NCBI GenBank assembly: GCA_024509875.1
Contig: JAMPIV010018956.1
Location: forward strand, 248,001 to 312,000
DNA length: 64,000 nt
Source: Oreohelix idahoensis
Lineage: Eukaryota; Mollusca; Gastropoda; Stylommatophora; Oreohelicidae
Direction: 5' to 3'
Part shown: positions 56,725 through 64,000 of the stretch, piece after piece
Position numbering within the stretch: position 1 is the stretch's first letter
How the letters are laid out: the number at the start of each line of letters is the position of its first letter
Notes under the pieces: model-generated
What the model saw: only the letters and a program-made list of their open reading frames with translations
Databases searched by the model: none
Told to the model about the DNA's origin: nothing
Translations under genes and position numbers: made by a program

Positions 56725-59700
56725 TCTTCTTCTTCTGCGTTCGGTTTGTAGTCATGCTAAATCTGCAGGCCTGTCGCCAGGACGAAGTCCACAGTCTTTT
56801 CCAGGTCGGCGCGGCAGCCCCATAGCTTCTGCTGGAGCTCATCACCTTTTGGCCAGGTCGAACGTCGCAATTTATCATGGGTTGGACAGTTCTGGAGAAT
56901 GTGTTTTGGAGTCTGGATATCAGTTCCACAAGGGCATTCATTCGTGTGGGATATCTTGAGGCGATAGAGATGTCCAAGTAATCTGCAGTGACCAGTTCTC
57001 AGGCGGAAAATTGTCGTCTGTTGGTGTCTGTTTAGGTGGTGGATTGGGTCATCTCTGCTGTATATATCCCCTTCCTCCTTCCACTGATTTTTGTACTTGT
57101 TGTGGATGATGGTTTTTGCTTCCCGATAGGGCAATGGGTGGCTGTATTGTTCCATTTTACTGCCACTTCTTGATAGAGCATCTGCTTTCTCATTACCAGC
57201 GATTCCACAATGGGCAGGTAACCACTGAAGGGCAATGGTTGATGACCTTTGGATGATGTTAAGCTCAGATCTGATCTCATTCATCATGTTATCATTTCTG
57301 GTGTTTTGTATTGATTCAAGTAATGATCTGCAGTCAGTGAAGATTACTATCTTAGCTTGTGGCTGCTGTTCAGGTCTGGTGAGGATCTTCAGGGCTTGCA
57401 GTAGTGCCATAGCTTCTGCCCTAAAATTGGAGGAGATCTTTCCAGTTGGGAAGGCCTTTCGGATGATCTTTCCATTTAGGAATCTTATAAAAATGCCTCC
57501 TCCACCGTTCTTTACTGCCCCCTCAGCAGATCCATCTGTGTATGCATGTGTCCACTCCTTCGGGTTGTACTTTTCTTCAATCATTTCTTGAGCCAAAGTT
57601 TTTAGTTGTTGAGGGGTCAGGTGGCCTTTCTTTTTTATTTCAGGGACTTCTGTGATGATAGATATATTTCCATGGCAGTCGTCTGGCTCCTCGTAATCAA
57701 TTAACATTTCAATCTCAGTAGATCGATTTGGGAGGAGGTCTTCATGGCATCGATGCAAATGTTTGGAGATGTTTAGGAAGCTGGTTCTTTTCAGCCTGTT
57801 CTTTGTCACACTATGGAGTTTGGCATGCATTGGATGTCTTGGCATTCGTAGAAGCTTCTCACTGTGAGTGAATACCTTTTCCTCACGTCTGTCATCAAGA
57901 GAGCGGATGTTGGTGTATCGCTCCATTGCCTGGATTGGAGAAGTCTTCATCCCTCCAGTGATTAGTCTAAGGCCTGAATTTTGCACTTTCCCTAGACATT
58001 CTGTGTTTGTTTTAGATGCTGTGGCCCAGGCTGACATGCCATATTCAAGTACAGGTCTGACTGTGCCTGTATAGACTTTTTTTAGTATGTTGGTATTTGC
58101 CCCCCAACTTGTGCCAGCCAGTTTCTTCATAATAGAGAGCTTTCTTATTGCTCTCTGTTCTACTGCTTTTATGTGCGGCTTCCAGGTGAGTCTCTTATCC
58201 AACTTGACTCCTAGGTATGTTGGGTTTTCCTCGATTGGAAGTTCACTTCCATTTAGCTGCAGTTTAATCGTTTCTCGGCGATTTGACAGAGAGAAGCAGG
58301 TTGCTACTGTCTTGGAGAGGTTTATCTGTACTCCCCAATCTGATGCCCATTTACCGATGGTATTTAGCGCTGCTTGCATCCTGAACTTCGCAGTAGGCAA
58401 ATGTTCAGCAGCACACCAGGCAGCAAAATCGTCAGCATGAAGAGCCCTGGAGATATGCCCGGACAGTTTCTCTGCAATATCATTTATATATATGATAAAA
58501 AGTGTGGGGGAGATAACTCCTCCTTGTGGCACACCCTGTTGTAGAGTGACGCGATGGCTCAGTTTCCCGTCAAGTTTTACTCTTGCTGTGCGGTATCGAA
58601 GAAAGTCCCGTATCCAGTTGAACATTCTCCCTTCAATTTTGCTGTTGAGCATCTTAAGGAGGAGTCCTTCTTTCCATACCTTATCAAAGGCTTTTGTCAA
58701 GTCTACAAAAACCGCCAGCACTTTCTTTTTCTCCTGAAAGGCATTTTCTACTTCCTGGGCTAGATATACTAGTTGGTCTTCGGTGCTGCGATTTTTCCTA
58801 AATGCTGACTGTGTGTTATCAAGCAGATGGTTTTTTTCCAGATGTTTCAGTAATCTTGAGTTCACCATTCTTTCCATTACCTTACCCAGACAGCTCAGTA
58901 GGCTAACTGGTCGGTAGCTGGACTTGCTTGTTTTCTCCTTTTGTTTCTTTCTGATGGGAACAATGATTGCTTCTCGCCATTGATCTGGAAATTTTCCAGT
59001 ACTCCATGACTGATTGAAGATTAGGAGGAGCTTGTGCCTGGCTACAGGTCCAAGGTTCTTGATCATATCATTTGTGATGCCATCTTTTCCTGGAGCTTTT
59101 CTGTTCTTTAGTTTTGTTATGGCAGCACTGAGTTCTCTCATAGTAAGGGGTGACTTCATGCAGATATCTGGGTTTTGGTGCTTCAGTTTTTCTTTTACTT
59201 CCTTACGTACTTCTTGGATCCGTGCATGTGAAAGTGATGTGGTGCTTTCTTCCTTGTAGAAATCTGCCAGGATGTTTGCTGCCATCTTTCCTGTGTGGTA
59301 TTTTTCATTTTCCTTGATGACAGTCTTACAGTAGCTGGTTGTTGTTTCTTCATTTAGCACTCTTGTCAGATTCCATAGCTTGCTTGAGTCCTTTTCCATG
59401 TTGAGACTGCTAGTCTTCTGGTGCCAGCTCCTTTGGATTTCAGCTTTCTTTTGTTCATTGAAAGCTTGTTTTATGCTGTTGTGCCTCTGTGTGTTCTCTA
59501 ATGTGGGATTTTGCTCCATAGTTTCCCGTGCTTTATTTAATTCACTATGGAGTTTTCCCAGGTTGTCACTCCAGTATGGTTTGTAGTCTCGTCGTTTACC
59601 TCGTGGAATTGACTTCTTTGCTGCTTGGATGATTGCCTCACTGATGATGGAGATGTTTTTATTGATGTTATTTGAGTGGGCAATGTTCTGACAGAAATTG

Positions 59701-61035
59701 TCAGCTTGTTCTTTAAAAAATCCCCAGTTTGCTTTTTTGAAATTCCAGCTAGGAGACATATTGATTTCTCCTGCACTTCTTATCTCAGATATCTGTAATG
59801 TGACTGGTACATGGTCGCTACCCCCAAGTTGAGTATTTACTGTTCTGGTGGTGAGTCGATGTATGTCATCTGTAGCCATAGCAAGATCTGGTGTGCTCGT
59901 TGTTTTCCATACTCTGGAATAGAAGGTGGGCTTATCCTCTGGTTGGTTTATTAGAATTAGTTTATTCTCTACCATCCAATCTTCCACCTCTTCTCCTCTT
60001 GGATCTGTTGCGTTATAGCCCCAGCTGGGTGAGTGGCTATTGAAGTCACCCATAATGAGGTGTCTCGATGCTGCAAGCTTCACTTTGTGTAGCTCCAGAG
60101 TTGTGGTTGGAGGGCTGTAGCAGTTTGTGATCATTAAGTCTCCACTGGGCAGCAGTAGTTGGACTGTTATGTATTCAAGTTCGTCCTCACCAGATCTGTG
60201 TGTCTCTACTGCTGGGATTGAGGTTTTAATCAGTGTGAGGATTCCTCCCTTAGTTCTTTTTGCCCTGTCTTGGCGGAAGGATTGGTATCCACGTACAAAG
60301 AATCGTTGGGTTTCTTTTAGGTGAGTTTCTTGGATGCAGATTATATCAATGTTATTTTCCCTGAGGAATTCTTGTAACTCCGGTTTCTTGTTCCTCACTC
60401 CTTCTGCATTCCATTGAGCCACTGTAAGATAGTGGGTTGGTTGGTCAGTTACTCTACTTTGCCTTCCCCCGACCATTTGGTTGGCAAAGGCACCGGTTGC
60501 TTGGGTGGGCCCTTTTGAGGCTAGGGGCCCGGCTCCGCTCCTCCCCGGTTGTAGCTGATAGGAGCGACGCCATGACGTAAGTCGAGATTGTCGCATGACT
60601 CCATACCGCAAAAGCGTGTGTGTCCTAATTTTTCCCGGTGTCTGCGCCGTAGCTAACACACTCCGTCTTCGGCAGGCCGGGTTGTGTTTGTTGTTCAGGG
60701 TTGTCTCCCATAGCCTTTCCATCTCCCGGTGGTAGCTGCAAGGCAGCAGATTGGTTTGTTTACCGAGGTTTACCTTCCCCGTGGCTAGAGCTTATAGCGG
60801 CTCTTACTCGCTTGATGCACCCGTCGTAGGACATATGGGGGATTTCAGTGGGGGTATCAGTGCCACCTGTTACCCCTCCCCGTCCTGCTGGGAGGACATC
60901 GCCGTTTGGTCCGCGACTGCTTATTCGTCCAGCTATGCTGACTTAATTCGCAGCTGACACACCATATCTGGAGGTCGTTCCACTATCCGCCACCCGTGGA
61001 CGCGCCTGGTTGGGGTCGGTTGCCCCTTTGCCAGG
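56725..61035 (-). mobile_element. Full-length I/Nimb-type LINE
   Basis: The 11-base target duplication CAGTCATAACT is at 56714-56724 and 61036-61046. The element is 4311 bases with a GAA-repeat 3' tail at the left and a ~313-base GC-richer 5' leader at the right. It carries one long ORF. It landed in the 3' end of the RTE-A LINE. Confidence 0.93.
56757..60722 (-). CDS. Endonuclease-reverse transcriptase-RNase H polyprotein of I/Nimb-type LINE
   Basis: 1321 codons without a break. Apurinic-type endonuclease ~100-312: QWNAEG, E132 in IQETHLK, GDFNSH at 225-230, SDH at 302-304. Reverse transcriptase ~525-850: RKAPGKDGI, YRPVSLLS, FVDLTKAFD, GVPQGGVISP and the active site HADD with Asp 764-765. 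RNase H ~1055-1185: D1063 (YTDGS), E1103, D1130, H1171 and D1181. A C-terminal Cys/His cluster (C1263, C1265, H1274, C1279) follows. The presence of RNase H and this domain order fit the I/Nimb group of non-LTR elements. All catalytic residues are present, so the protein may be active. No separate gag-like ORF1 is seen upstream; residues 1-100 could be part of one or a short leader. Confidence 0.93.
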   Translation of the reverse strand: MERLWETTLNNKHNPACRRRSVLATAQTPGKIRTHTLLRYGVMRQSRLTSWRRSYQLQPGRSGAGPLASKGPTQATGAFANQMVGGRQSRVTDQPTHYLTVAQWNAEGVRNKKPELQEFLRENNIDIICIQETHLKETQRFFVRGYQSFRQDRAKRTKGGILTLIKTSIPAVETHRSGEDELEYITVQLLLPSGDLMITNCYSPPTTTLELHKVKLAASRHLIMGDFNSHSPSWGYNATDPRGEEVEDWMVENKLILINQPEDKPTFYSRVWKTTSTPDLAMATDDIHRLTTRTVNTQLGGSDHVPVTLQISEIRSAGEINMSPSWNFKKANWGFFKEQADNFCQNIAHSNNINKNISIISEAIIQAAKKSIPRGKRRDYKPYWSDNLGKLHSELNKARETMEQNPTLENTQRHNSIKQAFNEQKKAEIQRSWHQKTSSLNMEKDSSKLWNLTRVLNEETTTSYCKTVIKENEKYHTGKMAANILADFYKEESTTSLSHARIQEVRKEVKEKLKHQNPDICMKSPLTMRELSAAITKLKNRKAPGKDGITNDMIKNLGPVARHKLLLIFNQSWSTGKFPDQWREAIIVPIRKKQKEKTSKSSYRPVSLLSCLGKVMERMVNSRLLKHLEKNHLLDNTQSAFRKNRSTEDQLVYLAQEVENAFQEKKKVLAVFVDLTKAFDKVWKEGLLLKMLNSKIEGRMFNWIRDFLRYRTARVKLDGKLSHRVTLQQGVPQGGVISPTLFIIYINDIAEKLSGHISRALHADDFAAWCAAEHLPTAKFRMQAALNTIGKWASDWGVQINLSKTVATCFSLSNRRETIKLQLNGSELPIEENPTYLGVKLDKRLTWKPHIKAVEQRAIRKLSIMKKLAGTSWGANTNILKKVYTGTVRPVLEYGMSAWATASKTNTECLGKVQNSGLRLITGGMKTSPIQAMERYTNIRSLDDRREEKVFTHSEKLLRMPRHPMHAKLHSVTKNRLKRTSFLNISKHLHRCHEDLLPNRSTEIEMLIDYEEPDDCHGNISIITEVPEIKKKGHLTPQQLKTLAQEMIEEKYNPKEWTHAYTDGSAEGAVKNGGGGIFIRFLNGKIIRKAFPTGKISSNFRAEAMALLQALKILTRPEQQPQAKIVIFTDCRSLLESIQNTRNDNMMNEIRSELNIIQRSSTIALQWLPAHCGIAGNEKADALSRSGSKMEQYSHPLPYREAKTIIHNKYKNQWKEEGDIYSRDDPIHHLNRHQQTTIFRLRTGHCRLLGHLYRLKISHTNECPCGTDIQTPKHILQNCPTHDKLRRSTWPKGDELQQKLWGCRADLEKTVDFVLATGLQI

Positions 61036-61046
61036 CAGTCATAACT

Positions 61047-63505
61047 GACTATGGAAATGCGCCCCTGAGGTGACAGCCCTCAGCTGCTTATTTTCCTGGT
61101 GCTGCTTTCGACGTTTTCTCCTCACCTCTGCTTCTTGTGTGAGCCTCTCTTCGCCCAGTCTGAGGTGGCGCCGTAAATAGCATCGCCACTTAGTGCGATC
61201 GGCAGCTTCATCCTCCCATGTTGCTGGATCCATGTCCAGTGCCCTCATATCTCTCTTGCACACATCTTTGAACCTCAGCTGTGGTCGCCCAACTGTTCTC
61301 TTGCCATCTGCTAATTGTCCGTAGAAGATATCTTTTGGGATGCGACCATCTTCCATGCAGCGAACATGGCCAAGCCAGCAAAGTCTGCACTGTCTAAGAA
61401 GCGTATACATACTGTGAAGGCCAGCACATGACAACACCTCGACATTTGTCACTTTATCTTTCCACGAGATGCCGAGGATGCGGCGTAGACACCGCAAATG
61501 GAAGGTATTGAGCCTTCTTTCTTGCTTAGCATAGGTCGTCCAGGTCTCGCTGCCATATAGGAGTGTGCTGGTGACGCAGGCATTATATACCGCAGCTTTG
61601 GTCTTCATTGTGAGTTTAGAGTTTCCCCAAACACGTGATGTGAGGCGGGCAAAGGTAGCTGCAGCTTTGCCAATGCGGCTGTCGATTTCTGTATCCAGTG
61701 AGAGTTTGTCATTGATGGTAAACCCTAGGTATGTGAAGTGGTGCACCACTGCCAATTCATAGTTATCGATAGTGATAACTGGTGCAGCACCCACATCCTG
61801 ACTCAGCACATTCGTTTTCTTTAGACTTATTGTGAGGCCAAAGTCCTTGCATGCTTTAGTGAAGTGATTCATCAAGCTCTGAAGCTCCTGTTGGCTTTGA
61901 GTGATGACTGCAGCATCATCAGCGAACAACAAGTCTCTTATAGTGACCCTTCTGATTTTTGTTTTTGCCTTCAGCCTTGAAAGATTAAACAGACGGCCAT
62001 CTGACCTAGTGTGAAGGCATATTCCTTCAGTTGCATCTCTGAATGCATGTTTCAAGAGTAAGGCAAAGAAGATTCCGAAGAGGGTTGGAGCCAGAACACA
62101 GCCTTGTTTAACGCCACTTCGTATATCAAAGGGCTGTGACGTGCTTCCAGCATATTGGACTGTTCCCTTCATGCCGTCATGGAATGACTTTATCATTTCC
62201 AGCATTTTAGAAGGGCAGCCTATTTTCAGGAGGATTTTAAAGAGTCCATCCCTACTAACCAGGTTGAATGCTTTTGTGAGGTCTATAAAGGCAATATATA
62301 ATGGTCTTTTCTGCTCTCTTGATTTTTCCTGAAGCTGGCGGAGAGAGAAGATCATGTCTGTTGTTGATCTGCCAGCTCGGAATCCACACTGTGACTGGAT
62401 ATATGCGCTCAGCTAACTTGTAGTCGCATTAAGATGACTTTAGCAAAAACCTTACGCACAATACTAAGAAGAGAGATGCCTCTGTAGTTATTGCAATCAC
62501 TTCTGTCTCCTTTATTTTTATACAGTGTTACAATCTTGGCATCTCACATGTTTTGAGGAATAGTTGTCTCTTCCCAGCACTGGCACAGTATCCTATGCAG
62601 GGGATGTAATAGCGTGCTCTTACAGCATTTGATTAAATCAGGAGGAATCCCATCACTGCCTGGTGCTTTGCCAGAGGCCAAGCTATCAATGGCCTTGCTG
62701 AGTTCCTCTAATGTTGGTTCGGCATCCAGCTCCTCCATAGTTGGCAGACTGTTGACACCATCAAGGGCTGCAGACGTAACGGTATTGTCTCTAGCGTAAA
62801 GCTCAGAGTAGTGCTCGACCCACCTCTCCATCTGCTTACCCTTATTGGTTAGCTTCTCTCCACTGATGGTTTTTAGCGGTGCCATCTTACTTTTATGGGG
62901 GCCAAGTGCTTTCTTTATACCGTCATACATTTGTCTAATGTTGCCTGTTTGCGCTGCTATCTGGATGCTCTCACTGAGCTGTAGCCAGTAGTCATTTGCA
63001 CAGCGTCGAGCAGTTTGTTGAACTTTGCTTGTCGTAGCCCTCAGGATCTGTAGGGTTCTGGCGCTCGGTGAACGTTTGTATTCATTCATAGCACTGCGCT
63101 TAGCTTAAATGACAGGTGCCATCACATCTGATGAAGCATCAAACCAGTCATTTGACTTTGCTGTTTTCTTACCAAAGGTGGCAAGTGCAGTACTTTGAAT
63201 GGTGTTCCGTAGATGCTCCCAGTTCTCTGTAATAGTATCACCATGCTGAGGGCTACTGAGCACTTTCTCGAAGGTCGCAGTGAATTGAGCGATCATGAAA
63301 GGGTCTGACATCTTGCTGGTATCAATGCGTGGTTTCCCTTCATGTCTGACACGATAGAGTTTTCTTGGTTGTGCTCTGATTTTGCAGCAAACCAAGGAGT
63401 GATCTGTATCACAGTCTGCACTATGGTACGAGCACGTGGAGAGCACAGACCTGAGGAGTGGCCTTCTGACAAGAATCAGGTCAAGTTGGTGCCAGTGCTT
63501 GGATT
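61047..63505 (-). pseudogene. RTE-A endonuclease (C-terminal end) and reverse transcriptase, broken
   Basis: Read right to left: endonuclease end with HQLDLILVR and DCDTDHSLV; a stop near 63104; linker and RT start (62544-63089, SGKAPGSDGIPPDLIKCC); a stop at about 62542. A damaged stretch with NNYRGISLLS follows, then an open frame 62355-61048. That frame has FIDLTKAFNLVSRDG, GVKQGCVLAPTLFG, FADDAAV, LLYGSETWTTY and CWLGHVRCMEDGR. It is better kept than the + copy at 21757 but still interrupted three or more times. Confidence 0.88.
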
Positions 63506-64000
63506 GGTCACATAGAAATACATAAAAGAACACATACAGGAAATAAGCAGTACAAGTATGATGTTTGTGGTGCAGCATTTACTAGGATAGGTCACCTAGA
63601 AAGACATAAAAGAATACATACAGGAAATAAACTGTACAAGTTTGATGTTTGTGATGCTGCATTTATTGAGAGTGGTAGTCTACAAAGACATAAAAGAATA
63701 CATAGCTTAGTGTGAGTGATGGTGCTGCTGCTGCTTGCAGTAATTTTATCATTCAGTCTCACAAGATAATAGAGGAAGACACAACCTACATATGTGATAT
63801 TTATTGTGTATCATTTATTGAGAAAGATAACCTACAACAACATAAAAGAATACATACAGGATAGAATCCTTATTGGCATGATGTTTGTGATACAGAATAT
63901 CATGGAATTGCATCCCTTTCTTTGCAGTAGTTGTCCAACAGTTGCCAAAACTCAAGAGCTTCTAATATGGGTCTTCAAAGTTGTCTACCTTCGCACAATA
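63506..64000 (+). pseudogene. Detached, decaying tail of the zinc-finger array
   Basis: After the LINE the array resumes: His-Lys-Arg-Thr-His-Thr-Gly, then fingers with YKYDVCGAAF and YKFDVCDAAF, in which first or second Cys residues are lost. A stop follows near 63714. At 63745-63870 a second block resembles the first tandem finger (YICDIYCVSFIEKDNLQQHKRIHTG) and again has a stop. From 63880 to the end I see nothing recognisable. The block order suggests an older duplication of the whole finger exon. Confidence 0.7.

Larger units (their letters stand above)
56689..63505 (-). mobile_element. RTE-A LINE inserted in the finger array, itself split by an I/Nimb LINE
   Basis: GGTCAC at 56683-56688 and 63506-63511 is the likely target duplication, 8 bases if one mismatch is allowed (TAGGTCAC/TTGGTCAC). 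The LINE's 3' end with TAA repeats is at the left. Its own sequence occupies 56689-56724 and 61047-63505, and the I/Nimb element fills 56725-61035. The 5' truncation lies within the endonuclease. Confidence 0.85.

Overview
This 64 kb window is animal nuclear DNA that is AT-rich and intron-bearing. It is made almost entirely of transposable elements around one recognisable host-type gene, a multi-finger C2H2 zinc-finger gene on the + strand near the right end. The mix is several RTE-type LINEs, an L2/CR1-type LINE, an I/Nimb-type LINE, Gmr1-like LTR retrotransposons, Tigger, hAT and piggyBac DNA transposons, and tRNA-derived SINEs with a shared core. This suits an invertebrate such as a mollusc or another lophotrochozoan, but the sequence alone does not prove that. 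There are no bacterial operons, rRNA genes or CRISPR arrays.

Left third (1-19.8 kb). Two related Ty3/gypsy-class elements lie in tandem orientation. The first (1-~6295) enters from the left edge with an uninterrupted gag-pol frame and a ~2.4 kb 3' LTR. The second (7021-19782) is complete, with two ~1.94 kb LTRs about 1% apart and a 5-bp GTTCC target duplication. It is broken by an L2/CR1-type LINE in gag and an RTE LINE in integrase. In both elements integrase precedes reverse transcriptase. This copia-like order in a gypsy-class element is the hallmark of the Gmr1 group.

Middle (19.8-30.7 kb). In order: a core SINE, a 5'-truncated RTE-B LINE with a 13-bp target duplication, an RTE-A LINE, a Tigger/pogo element with perfect 27-bp inverted repeats, a truncated I/Nimb LINE inside a 47-bp minisatellite, and a hAT transposase remnant.

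Tandem duplication (30.7-43.7 kb). A ~5.86 kb unit is present 2.2 times, nearly identical. Each full unit holds a fossil piggyBac gene split by an antisense RTE-B LINE, a 47-bp minisatellite, an antisense RTE-D LINE and a small exon-like segment with good splice sites.

Right third (43.7-64 kb). A decayed RTE-C LINE full of local tandem amplifications is followed by a 55-bp satellite. The satellite is split by an RTE-A fragment and by an old piggyBac element, and that element itself contains a SINE and an apparently intact second piggyBac (49987-52232). The zinc-finger gene follows (exons 54402-54504 and 55370-56592, phase-compatible). Its decaying 3' finger array is split by an antisense RTE-A LINE, which carries in its 3' end a full-length, uninterrupted I/Nimb LINE (56725-61035). 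Insertion order can be read from target duplications at most junctions. RTE-A to RTE-D are working names for the four RTE-like families seen here.
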